A DNA stretch of 39,007 nucleotides from DSNY01 sp037442465 (GTDB lineage Bacteria > Pseudomonadota > Gammaproteobacteria > Burkholderiales > Burkholderiaceae_F). Where the stretch lies: the NCBI GenBank assembly GCA_037442465.1, contig JBBIQI010000004.1, positions 1 to 39,007 on the forward strand. Reading direction: 5' to 3'. Positions 17,844 to 25,618 of this stretch are shown here, piece after piece. Each line of letters starts with the position of its first letter. The stretch's first letter is position 1. The translations under genes and the position numbers were made by a program. Under the pieces are notes generated by a model. That model was not told the DNA's origin. It did no database searches and worked only from the letters and a program-made list of their open reading frames with translations.

Positions 17844-18009
17844 AGAGGGGAACGATGACGCTAGGATGACAAGCCGGCCGCGCGCGCCCGTAGAATCCGG
17901 CGCCGGTGCGCTCGCCTGCCGCGCACATCGTCCCGATTCTATTGAGGATGACCAAGTCTCGTGACACCGCCAGCTTGCGAGTTCTCTTCGCCTTCGAGGG
18001 TATCGGTTC

Positions 18010-18083
18010 CGTCATTCCGAGCAGCGCGAGGAATCTCGGCGTTGCGCGTGGAAGAGATTTCGCGCCTTCGGCCTGGGGTGACG
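18010..18083. repeat. 74-nt dispersed element, copy 2
   Basis: Same landmarks as 10457-10530: CGTCATTCCGAG at the left, GCGAGGAATCTC inside, GGGGTGACG at the right. An internal pair, GGAATCTC (18030-18037) and GAGATTTC downstream, could form a stem. The centres of the two copies differ; conserved ends with variable centres suggest a family of small elements. Confidence 0.7.
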
Positions 18084-18223
18084 AGGGCTCAGCGATGCGG
18101 ACCGACCGGGGGTTGGCACGTGTCGAGAGGACTTGCGATGCTCAGAAGGCGTGAAGCTTTCCACTGCGCGGACTGCTGGCGTATTTGCGCGGTGCTCGCT
18201 GCTCCCGCCCGCGGGCGGCGGAC

Positions 18224-18248
18224 CTAACGTGCGCTGCGCGCACGTTAG
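18224..18248. repeat. Perfect 11-bp inverted repeat
   Basis: CTAACGTGCGC and GCGCACGTTAG are separated by TGC, forming a compact hairpin about 140 nt before ftsE. No T-run follows on either strand. It may be an operator, a stabilising hairpin or a small palindromic repeat. Confidence 0.6.
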
Positions 18249-18386
18249 CCCGCGCCGAAAGGCAAGCGCCTTCTTGCGGCCTCGTCTGTCGACCCGATAT
18301 GTCGCGATCCTGCGGCTGCCTGCGCCTAACCGGCGACCCGTTCGCTGCGAGATCCGCACGCCTTTTCGGTAACCGTTGACTGATCG

Positions 18387-19070
18387 ATGCCCGCCGCGCC
18401 GCTCGCAGGCCCTGCACCGCTGGTCGTGTTCGATCACGTGACCAAGCGCTACGGCGCGTTCCGGCTCGCGTTGTCCGAGGTCAGCTTTGCGATCGGGCGC
18501 AGCGAATTCGTGCTGTTCGCCGGACCGAGCGGCGCCGGCAAGTCGACCGTGCTGCGGCTGATCGCCGCGCTCGAGGTGCCTTCGAGCGGGCGAGTCGTCG
18601 TCGCCGGCGAGGACACCGCGCGGCTGCGGCCGCGCACGTTGCCGTTCTTGCGGCGCTCGATGGGTGTGGTGCTGCAGGATCCGATGCTGCTCGACGATCG
18701 CAGCGTGCTCGACAACGTGATGCTGCCGGCGCTCGCTTCCGGGCTGACGGCGCCGCAGGCCGAAGAGCGCGCGCGTGCGGCGCTCGCCCGCGTCGGGCTC
18801 GATGCCTTCTCGGCGCGCCCGCCGGAACTGTCGGGCGGCGAGCAGCAACGCGCGGCGCTGGCGCGCGCGATCGTCAACCGGCCGGCGCTGGTGCTGGTCG
18901 ACGAGCCGACCGCGCATCTGGATGCCGATTCCGCGGCGCAGATCCTGCGATTGCTCGAGCAGTTTGCGTTGGCCGGCGTCACCGTGATCGTCGCTTCGCA
19001 CGGCGACGCGATCGTGGCGCCGGCGCGGACTCGCACGATCCGGCTCGATCAGGGGCGGTTGGTCGAATGA
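18387..19070 (+). CDS. ftsE: Cell division ATP-binding protein FtsE
   Basis: ATPase of the FtsEX complex, which at the septum activates peptidoglycan hydrolases. 227 residues: Walker A GPSGAGKST (46-54), Q-loop VLQDPMLLDDRSV, signature LSGGEQQR (148-155), Walker B LVLVDEPTAHLD (168-179) and switch VIVASHGD. The pairing with the FtsX gene distinguishes it from other small ABC ATPases. The N-terminus has about ten extra residues compared with E. coli FtsE, so a slightly later start is possible. No clear ribosome-binding site. Unusually, 202 nt separate its stop from ftsX. Confidence 0.9.
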   Translation: MPAAPLAGPAPLVVFDHVTKRYGAFRLALSEVSFAIGRSEFVLFAGPSGAGKSTVLRLIAALEVPSSGRVVVAGEDTARLRPRTLPFLRRSMGVVLQDPMLLDDRSVLDNVMLPALASGLTAPQAEERARAALARVGLDAFSARPPELSGGEQQRAALARAIVNRPALVLVDEPTAHLDADSAAQILRLLEQFALAGVTVIVASHGDAIVAPARTRTIRLDQGRLVE

Positions 19071-19272
19071 GCGGCCTGCATCGACACCCCGCAGCGACGA
19101 ACGCGTTGCGCGTTTCCCGCTGTCCCGGTCGCGCCGCGGTCGTGCGATGCGCTCCGCCCGCGGATCCCGGAAGGGGTCCGGGCCAGCATCGCGCTGCGTG
19201 CCTGGCAATTCGTGCTGGCTCGGCAAGCTCGGACGCGGCGCCGCGGAAAACCGCTGCGCGGCGGTGGCGTCG
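19071..19272 (+). other. 202-nt gap between ftsE and ftsX
   Basis: In most proteobacteria ftsE and ftsX overlap or nearly touch. Here the gap contains a hairpin (CCCGGA 19166-19171 with TCCGGG 19177-19182) and GC-rich sequence with no supported ORF. An ATG overlaps the ftsE stop at 19067, but its frame gives only an unrecognisable 69-residue product not in frame with ftsX. An in-frame upstream extension of ftsX to 19147 is also not family-like. Confidence 0.55.
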
Positions 19273-20178
19273 ATGAGCTTCTGGAGCGCGCGCGCCCACG
19301 CGCTTCGCCGGTCGTTTCGGCTGCTGGCGCAGCGGCCCGGCACGCTGCTGCTCGCAATCGCCCTATGCGCCGTCGCGCTGACGCTGCCGCTGCTCGCCGC
19401 AACGCTGGCGGTCGGCATGCGGCCGCTCGCGACGGGCGCCTCGGTGGCGCCGGAGCTCAGCGTGTTCCTGTCACCCGCAGCGAACGCGCAGGACATCGCC
19501 GGCCTGCGGGCCCGCATCGAAGCGGTGCCGGGCGTACTGCAAGTTCGACACATCTCGCGCGAGGCCGCACTCGCAGAGCTCGCCGAGCGTTCCGGCCATG
19601 GGGCGCCCCTGCGGGAGCTGAAGACCAATCCGCTGCCGGACGTGTTCGTGGTCGCGCTGGCCACCGGCGCGTCTGCCGCGACGGTCGACGCGGTCGCGGC
19701 GGCGATCCGCCAGCTGCCGAAGGTCGACTCCGTGCAGGTCGATTCGGCGTGGTACCGCAAGCTCGTGGGCATCGGCCGCATCGCGCTGATCGGCGGCGCC
19801 GTCGTCGGTGCGATGCTGCTCGTGCTGGTGGCCGCGGTCGTCGTCGGGGCCGTACGGCTGCTGGCGACGGCCTCGAGCGACGAGACCCGGGTGCTTCGTA
19901 TGGTTGGCGCGGACGAGGCTTACATCGCGCGCCCCTACGTGTACGCCGGCGGTGCCACGCTGGCACTCGCGGCCGGCCTGGCCATCGGTGCCGTGGCCCT
20001 ATTGTTGCACTTGCTGAATCCCGAGCTCAACGAACTCGCACGACTGTATGGCGCGGCGGGGTTCGCGGTGCCGATGTTGCCGGTGCCGATCCTGGTCGGC
20101 GTGCTGCTCGCCGCCACGCTGTTCGGGTTGTTCCTCGGCACTTTTGGCGTTCGCCGGCCGCCCCGCCCGAAGCCCTGA
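19273..20178 (+). CDS. ftsX: Cell division protein FtsX
   Basis: Membrane partner of FtsE, 301 residues. A cytoplasmic N-terminal stretch precedes helix 1 (about 28-50). The periplasmic domain contains ELSVFLSPAANAQDIAGLRARIEAVPGV and LKTNPLPDVFVV, typical of FtsX, and is followed by three further helices with the FtsX/MacB-type permease core. SSDETRVLRMVGADEAYIARPYVYAG lies in the cytosolic loop. The ATG at 19273 (MSFWSARAHALRRS) was chosen because an upstream extension reads as spacer. The rpoH gene follows after 186 nt, the usual proteobacterial order ftsEX-rpoH. Confidence 0.93.
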   Translation: MSFWSARAHALRRSFRLLAQRPGTLLLAIALCAVALTLPLLAATLAVGMRPLATGASVAPELSVFLSPAANAQDIAGLRARIEAVPGVLQVRHISREAALAELAERSGHGAPLRELKTNPLPDVFVVALATGASAATVDAVAAAIRQLPKVDSVQVDSAWYRKLVGIGRIALIGGAVVGAMLLVLVAAVVVGAVRLLATASSDETRVLRMVGADEAYIARPYVYAGGATLALAAGLAIGAVALLLHLLNPELNELARLYGAAGFAVPMLPVPILVGVLLAATLFGLFLGTFGVRRPPRPKP

Positions 20179-20305
20179 CGGGGTCGGTGACCGCCTTCCG
20201 GACGGCGAGGCAGACAGCCGTGAGCAAGTGCTCTCTTTCTTCCGAACGACGGTCGGACAAAGCCAAAGCTGCCAAGAACCAAATCGGGGAGAGCCGGTCT
20301 ATGTC

Positions 20306-20332
20306 TTGGCACTCGGCGATGTCGAGTGCTAA
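20306..20332 (+). promoter_or_regulatory. CIRCE operator (HrcA binding site) upstream of rpoH
   Basis: TTGGCACTC (20306-20314), a 9-nt spacer, and GAGTGCTAA (20324-20332) match the CIRCE consensus TTAGCACTC-N9-GAGTGCTAA at 17 of 18 arm positions with exactly the right spacing. CIRCE is bound by the heat-shock repressor HrcA. It is centred about 46 nt before the rpoH ATG and covers the predicted promoter, so HrcA should repress rpoH. Confidence 0.9.
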
Positions 20333-20335
20333 CAT
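20306..20335 (+). promoter_or_regulatory. Predicted sigma70-type promoter of rpoH
   Basis: TTGGCA (20306-20311, 5 of 6 to the -35 consensus) and TAACAT (20330-20335, 4 of 6 to the -10) are 18 nt apart and coincide with the two arms of the CIRCE element. Transcription would start near 20342, giving a leader of only about 22 nt. Confidence 0.6.
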
Positions 20336-20364
20336 GACCACGAAGGAAGGACAAGGAGAGAGGG

Positions 20365-21273
<909 letters not shown>

Positions 21274-21352
21274 AGGGCGCATCTTCCGGTAGGTTGTTCG
21301 CAGTAAGTCCGCCTCTCCTCCTCCCCCTCTCCTCCGAAGAGGCGGAACCTGA

Positions 21353-21378
21353 GCCCCGCGCGAGCGGGGCTTTTTTTT
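21353..21378 (+). terminator. Rho-independent terminator after rpoH
   Basis: A 7-bp stem GCCCCGC/GCGGGGC with loop GCGA is followed by eight T residues (21371-21378), a canonical intrinsic terminator 80 nt after the rpoH stop. Just upstream, CCGCCTCT (21309-21316) can pair with AGAGGCGG (21338-21345), adding a second stem. Confidence 0.93.
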
Positions 21379-21439
21379 GGGCGTGCCGGATGCCGCGAGC
21401 AGATTCTGCGATGGCGACCGACTCGCTAAGCTCGCCGCC

Positions 21440-22063
21440 ATGAAGTGGATGAACTCCGCGGTTGCCGCCGCCGCGTGCGTTTCGGCGGACGGAGCGAGGC
21501 GGGCCAGCGCGGCGCGCGTGCTGGTGGGCTCGCTGGTGCCGCCTGCGTCCCTGGTGGCGCTCGCGCGCGGCGCTGCGTTCGAACCGCCGATGCCCGGACG
21601 GGTCGAGTCGGGCGGCCACTTCGAACTGCCCGCAGCGCACGCGGCACTCGCGGCCGACCTCGGACCCGCGCTGGCGCCGCGCTTGCGGCACCGCTTCGAG
21701 TGGTACATCTGCCGCGGCGCATTCTTCCACAACGACGCGCACTACGCCGGCGTGTTGTTCGGCGTGTGGTGCGTGGGCGGTCCGGCACGCGAGGTCGTTT
21801 TCCCGCGGCTTGGCCTGCGCGCTGCAGCCGCGCCGGGGAACTGGGTGGTATTCGATCCCTTCGAACCGCACGCTGTACTCGACTCGGGCGCGCCGACCTA
21901 CGAGCGCGCTCGCTATGCCGATGCCGCGCCGAGCGTCTTTGCCGGTTTCGAGCTCGAACTGGACGAGGCGACCCGCGCGGCATTCGCGATCGCGGACGAA
22001 GGACCTGGACCCGAGTTGTCGAGCCGCACGCGCGTCAACGCGGAAACGGGAGCGATCGAATGA
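21440..22063 (+). CDS. Uncharacterised protein, possible 2OG-Fe(II) oxygenase fold
   Basis: 207 residues, not assignable to a named family with confidence. Residues 88-147 (WYICRGAFFHNDAHY ... VVFDPFEPHAVLD) resemble the double-stranded beta-helix core of 2-oxoglutarate/Fe(II) oxygenases. HND (His97, Asp99) would be the HxD pair, His144 the distal histidine, and Arg156 or Arg158 a 2-oxoglutarate contact. This assignment is inferred from motif spacing only. The N-terminal 60 residues are Ala-rich and unlike the core. The ATG at 21440 or 21449 may be used; neither has a clear ribosome-binding site. The stop overlaps the next start (ATGA), so the two proteins probably act together. Confidence 0.6.
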   Translation: MKWMNSAVAAAACVSADGARRASAARVLVGSLVPPASLVALARGAAFEPPMPGRVESGGHFELPAAHAALAADLGPALAPRLRHRFEWYICRGAFFHNDAHYAGVLFGVWCVGGPAREVVFPRLGLRAAAAPGNWVVFDPFEPHAVLDSGAPTYERARYADAAPSVFAGFELELDEATRAAFAIADEGPGPELSSRTRVNAETGAIE

Positions 22064-22314
22064 ACCGAGGACAGCGGCGCCCGCCGATCGACGTACGCGA
22101 GTTCGATGACTACGTGCGGCGCGCCGAGGTACGCTTCGCGGCCGACGCGCGTCGGGAGATCGCGCGCCTGTTCGCGCTCTATGGGGAGCTGCTGCTACGG
22201 TTCGAGCGCGAACTCGGCGCCGACTCGCGCGACGCGATCGTCTCGCGCGCGGCCGCGCTGATGCTGATCCAATACCGCGCCGAGTCCTGCAATCCGCACG
22301 ACCCGCCGGGCTAG
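22060..22314 (+). CDS. Small uncharacterised helical protein
   Basis: 84 residues, unrecognised. It is strongly charged and predicted mostly helical, with DVREFDDYVRRAEVRFAADARREIARLFALY and a second helix ELLLRFERELGADSRDAIVSRAAALMLIQY, then a polar tail with one Cys. No membrane segment or signal peptide. Its ATG overlaps the stop of the oxygenase-like gene, suggesting stoichiometric synthesis and perhaps an accessory subunit. Codon usage matches its neighbours. It converges on SCO1 with a 7-nt gap. Confidence 0.65.
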   Translation: MNRGQRRPPIDVREFDDYVRRAEVRFAADARREIARLFALYGELLLRFERELGADSRDAIVSRAAALMLIQYRAESCNPHDPPG

Positions 22315-22321
22315 CGCGCCC

Positions 22322-22888
22322 TCAAAGCAGCCGCTTCAGGTCGGCCACGATCGGGTCGATACCCTGCCCGTGCTTCAGGAACAGCCGCACGCGGCCTTCC
22401 TTGTCGAACACGTAGCTGCCGGCCGTGTGATCGATCGTGTACGAGGTCGGCGTCTTGCCCGGCACCTTCTGATAGAAGACCTTGAACTCCCTGGCGGCCT
22501 TGGCGATCTCGTCGGCCGTGCCATGCAGCCCGACAAAGCTGGGATCGAAGCTCGGCACGTACTGCGCCAGCACTGCCGGCGTGTCGCGCTCCGGATCCAC
22601 GGTCACGAACAGGACCTGCAGCCGCTCCCCTTCGGCACCGAGCCGGCGCTTGACCTGCGCCATGTCCGACAACGTCGTCGGACAGACGTCCGGGCACTGC
22701 GCGTAGCCGAAGAACACGACGACGACCTTGCCACGATAGTCGGCCAGCGTGCGTCTGGCGCCCGTGTGATCGGTCAGAGAAAGTTCGCGCGCGTAGTTCG
22801 CACCCGTGATGTCGACGTTGTTGAACTTCGGCGTGCCGTCGCACGCCGCCAGCAGCAGCGCGCCGAGCAATGCGAACAGGATCTTCAT
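22322..22888 (-). CDS. SCO1/SenC family copper chaperone
   Basis: Periplasm-facing lipoprotein, 188 residues, that delivers copper to, or reduces, the CuA site of cytochrome c oxidase subunit II. A lipobox (LLLAAC, Cys16) ends the signal peptide. The thioredoxin-like domain carries the copper ligands CPDVCP (Cys65, Cys69) and His154 in TSYTIDHTAGSYVFD. The ATG at 22888 was chosen because it begins the lipoprotein signal; the open frame continues upstream without family similarity. It is the last gene of the heme/copper assembly group, 40 nt after ctaB. Confidence 0.94.
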   Translation of the reverse strand: MKILFALLGALLLAACDGTPKFNNVDITGANYARELSLTDHTGARRTLADYRGKVVVVFFGYAQCPDVCPTTLSDMAQVKRRLGAEGERLQVLFVTVDPERDTPAVLAQYVPSFDPSFVGLHGTADEIAKAAREFKVFYQKVPGKTPTSYTIDHTAGSYVFDKEGRVRLFLKHGQGIDPIVADLKRLL

Positions 22889-22928
22889 CGAGCCGGCTTG
22901 GATCGTCCCCCGCGGCCGGGCGGCTGCG

Positions 22929-23828
22929 TCAGGCAATGTAGTGATCGACCAGCAGCGCGGCGAACAGCGCCGCCAGATAGACGATCGAGTAGTTGAACGT
23001 AGCGCGTGCCAGCGCGTCGCTGCAGGCGCGATAAAGCCGCCACGCATAGGAGAGAAAGACCGCGCCCAGCAAGAGCGCCGCTGCCAGATAGGTCCACCCG
23101 GCCATCCGGATCGCGTACGGCAGCAGCGTCGTGGCCACCAGCACGATCGTATACAGGAGGATGTGCAGGCGGGTCAGCTCCGGGCCATGCGTGATCGGCA
23201 GCATTGGCAGGCCGGACTTGCGGTAGTCGTCGAGCCGATACAGCGCCAGCGCCCAGAAGTGCGGCGGTGTCCACACGAAGATGATCAGCGCCAGCAGCCA
23301 GGCCTCCGCCGGCGCGCTGCCGGTCACCGCCGCCCAGCCGAGCACTGGCGGCATCGCCCCGCTCATGCCGCCGATGACGATGTTCTGCGGCGTGAACGGC
23401 TTCAGCAGCACCGTGTAGACGACCGCATAGCCGACGAACGTGGCGAAGGTCAGCCACATCGTCAGCGGATTGACCAGCGCGTACAGCACCCACATGCCCA
23501 CGCCGCCGATGACGCCGGAGAAAACCAGCGCCTGCAGCGGTGTGATCTCGCCGCGCGCCAACGGCCGCATCCGCGTGCGCGCCATGCGCGCGTCGATGTG
23601 CCGCTCGATCATCGAATTGACCGCGAAGGCCGCGCCGGCCAACAGCCAGATACCGACGGTGGCCCTGGCCACCAGCGCGAGCGACGGCGGCTCGGCCGTC
23701 GACAGGAACATGCCGATGACCGCGCAGAACAGCGCGAGCTGCGTCACGCGTGGTTTGGTCAGCAGCCAGTACTGCCGCGCGAGGTGCGGCAGCAGCGTGA
23801 CTTCGTCGCGGCTGGCGGGAGCCTGCAT
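22929..23828 (-). CDS. ctaB: Protoheme IX farnesyltransferase (heme O synthase)
   Basis: Integral membrane UbiA-family prenyltransferase, 299 residues, that adds a farnesyl group to protoheme IX to make heme O. Motifs include LLTKPRVTQLALFCA (helix 1), the first Asp-rich motif region NSMIERHIDARMARTRMRPLARG, and the second block VWTPPHFWALALYRLDDYRKSGLPMLP, with about nine membrane helices in total. It supplies the substrate for ctaA, whose gene lies 48 nt upstream. Confidence 0.96.
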   Translation of the reverse strand: MQAPASRDEVTLLPHLARQYWLLTKPRVTQLALFCAVIGMFLSTAEPPSLALVARATVGIWLLAGAAFAVNSMIERHIDARMARTRMRPLARGEITPLQALVFSGVIGGVGMWVLYALVNPLTMWLTFATFVGYAVVYTVLLKPFTPQNIVIGGMSGAMPPVLGWAAVTGSAPAEAWLLALIIFVWTPPHFWALALYRLDDYRKSGLPMLPITHGPELTRLHILLYTIVLVATTLLPYAIRMAGWTYLAAALLLGAVFLSYAWRLYRACSDALARATFNYSIVYLAALFAALLVDHYIA

Positions 23829-23876
23829 GGTGACGCGCGTTCTCGACGGGGGGCGATGCTGCGAAGGAGCGGCAGT

Positions 23877-25001
23877 TTACCCGCTCGCCCGCTGCGCGAC
23901 CGGCGCAAGTGCCGCCGGCGTGACGACGTACACGGATGCCCTGCGCACGCGGTAGTTGAGCGTCACCAGCACGCCGACCAGCGCCGCCGCCCCGCCGTTG
24001 TGCAGCACCGCCAGCAGCAGCGGCCACTGCAGCACCACGTTCGACAGACCCGTCACGAACTGCAGCGCGAGCAGCGCCGCCAGCGCACGCGCCAACCGCG
24101 ACACGCCGTCGAGCCGCCAGGCGCGCCACGCGAGCCAGCCGAGCAGCGCAAACACCAGATACGCAAACATCCGGTGCGTCCAGTGCACGGCAACCAGCGC
24201 CGGAAAGGGGATCAACTCGCCGCCGCCGGTGCGGCCCAGATCCCGCCATACGGTGAAGCCGTGGCGAAAGTCCATATCGGGTAGCCAGCGCCCCTGGCAC
24301 AACGGGAAGTCCGGACACGCCATCACGGCGTAATTCGTACTGACCCAGCCGCCGAGCGCGATCTGCACGAGCAGCACGACCAGCGCGAGCGCGGCCGGCA
24401 GCCGCAGCGTGCCGGCGGCCGGTGAAACGTGGCGTGGTGCGCCTTCGCGCAGTGCGAGCCAGACGAGCAGCGCCAACAGGCCGACACCGCCCAGCAGATG
24501 CGCGGTGACGATCGCCGGTTGCAGCTTCATCGTCACGGTCCACGCGCCGAACGCACCCTGCAGGCAAACGGCGAAAAAGATCGCTGTCGCGAGCCACGGT
24601 GGTCGCGACGGTTCGCGCCGCCAGCGCCGCCACGCCTGCACCATCAGCACGATGATCAGGATGCCGACGGCCATCGCGAAGTAGCGATGCAGCATCTCGA
24701 TCCACGCCTTCGTCATCGTGACCGGGCCAGTCGGTTGCGCGGTCTCGGCCGCGCGGATCTGCTCGCCGGCCGACAGCGGGTTGGAATGCCCGTAACACCC
24801 GGGCCAGTCCGGGCAGCCCAGACCCGAGTCGGTCAGCCGAGTGAAGCCTCCGAACATGATCAGGTCGAGCGTCAGGAAGGCGGTGACCCAGGCGAGCTTC
24901 TGGTGCTTGTCCGGATCGCGCGCGAGCAGTACGTAAGTCAGCGGCAGCGCCGCGACCGCAACCGCTTTCAGGGCTAGCCAGGCGAACGAGGCCGCGTCCA
25001 T
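23877..25001 (-). CDS. ctaA: Heme A synthase (COX15/CtaA family)
   Basis: Membrane monooxygenase, 374 residues, that oxidises the C8 methyl of heme O to heme A for the oxidase. Eight helices are visible as two four-helix halves. Heme-ligand histidines lie in IEMLHRYFAM, IVTAHLLGG, VAVHWTHRMFAY and LLAVLHNGGAAAL. The loop FGGFTRLTDSGLGCPDWPGCYG carries the conserved Cys pair, with a related CPDFPLCQG in the second half. The ATG at 25001 lies 8 nt after the stop of the upstream gene; a longer open frame upstream overlaps that gene and is rejected. Confidence 0.95.
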   Translation of the reverse strand: MDAASFAWLALKAVAVAALPLTYVLLARDPDKHQKLAWVTAFLTLDLIMFGGFTRLTDSGLGCPDWPGCYGHSNPLSAGEQIRAAETAQPTGPVTMTKAWIEMLHRYFAMAVGILIIVLMVQAWRRWRREPSRPPWLATAIFFAVCLQGAFGAWTVTMKLQPAIVTAHLLGGVGLLALLVWLALREGAPRHVSPAAGTLRLPAALALVVLLVQIALGGWVSTNYAVMACPDFPLCQGRWLPDMDFRHGFTVWRDLGRTGGGELIPFPALVAVHWTHRMFAYLVFALLGWLAWRAWRLDGVSRLARALAALLALQFVTGLSNVVLQWPLLLAVLHNGGAAALVGVLVTLNYRVRRASVYVVTPAALAPVAQRASG

Positions 25002-25009
25002 GCCCGGGA

Positions 25010-25618
25010 TCAGCCGACGCGCGAGGCGCGCAGCAGCTTGGTGAGGTCTTTTTTCATCCGGTTCGGATCCTCGTTCTTTGGCCAGCGCAGCATCAGGTTG
25101 CCCAGTGGGTCGATCAACCAGACGTGGTCGGTCAGGCGCGCGCCGGGGTCCGGTGGCAGCGCGAGAAAGGACGCCAGTTCGGCGCGGTCGGCGCGCAGGA
25201 ACAGCGTGCCGTCGTACTCGCGTAACAGAGCCGGTGCCAGCGGCGCGCTGTCCGTGATCAGCCAGACGCGCTCGATGCGGTCGCGGTCCTTGCCCTGGGT
25301 CAGCCGCACCTGCCGCATGTTCCATAACTTTCGCTGGCAGGCGGCAGCGCATGCGGCTTCGTCGACCTGCAACATGATCCAGCGCCCGCGCAGCGCCGCC
25401 AGCTCGACGCGCCGGCCGTCGAGTTGCGTCAGGCCGAGCGCCGGTGCGGGCCGTTGCGGCTCGACGAGTTGCCCGTAGTTCGTTCGCCCTTGTGGCGGCA
25501 GCAGGTAGTAGGCCAGGTACGACGCCAGCACCGGCGCCGCGCACACCGCCAGCAGAAGGTACAGCGTTCGGTAGCGGCGCCAGTGCGAGGCGGGTGGCCG
25601 GTCTGTGATCGCGCTCAC
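25010..25618 (-). CDS. SCO-like membrane-anchored protein of the oxidase assembly locus
   Basis: 202 residues with one N-terminal membrane helix (about 17-41, YRTLYLLLAVCAAPVLASYLAYYLL) and a periplasmic thioredoxin-like domain. Proteins at this place are usually annotated as hypothetical cytochrome oxidase assembly membrane proteins. The domain has ALGLTQLDGRRVELAALRGRW, then EAACAAACQRKLW, a CxxxC pair (Cys90, Cys94), and TDHVWLIDPLGNLMLRW with His165. These are the positions of the SCO1 copper ligands. It therefore looks like a divergent SCO paralogue; copper binding is inferred. The start is a GTG overlapping the SURF1 stop (GTGA). Confidence 0.8.
   Translation of the reverse strand: MSAITDRPPASHWRRYRTLYLLLAVCAAPVLASYLAYYLLPPQGRTNYGQLVEPQRPAPALGLTQLDGRRVELAALRGRWIMLQVDEAACAAACQRKLWNMRQVRLTQGKDRDRIERVWLITDSAPLAPALLREYDGTLFLRADRAELASFLALPPDPGARLTDHVWLIDPLGNLMLRWPKNEDPNRMKKDLTKLLRASRVG

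Larger units (their letters stand above)
17844..18386. other. 543-nt spacer between divergent ppk1 and ftsE
   Basis: Non-coding region that must carry promoters in both directions. Visible content: an ATGACA-N19-TAGAAT pair (17866-17896) that could be a weak plus-strand promoter, a 74-nt dispersed element (18010-18083), and a perfect 11-bp hairpin (18224-18248). Short open frames here have no recognisable similarity. The length is notable for a window that is otherwise tightly packed. Confidence 0.6.

Noticed and set aside
19067..19276. Small gene overlapping the ftsE stop
   Set aside because: The 69-residue product has no similarity and is not in frame with ftsX; the ATGA overlap alone is not enough support.
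22885..24798. Minus-strand 637-residue frame over ctaA and ctaB
   Set aside because: Alternate-frame reading of two clear membrane protein genes; low-complexity Ala/Arg content and no domain.
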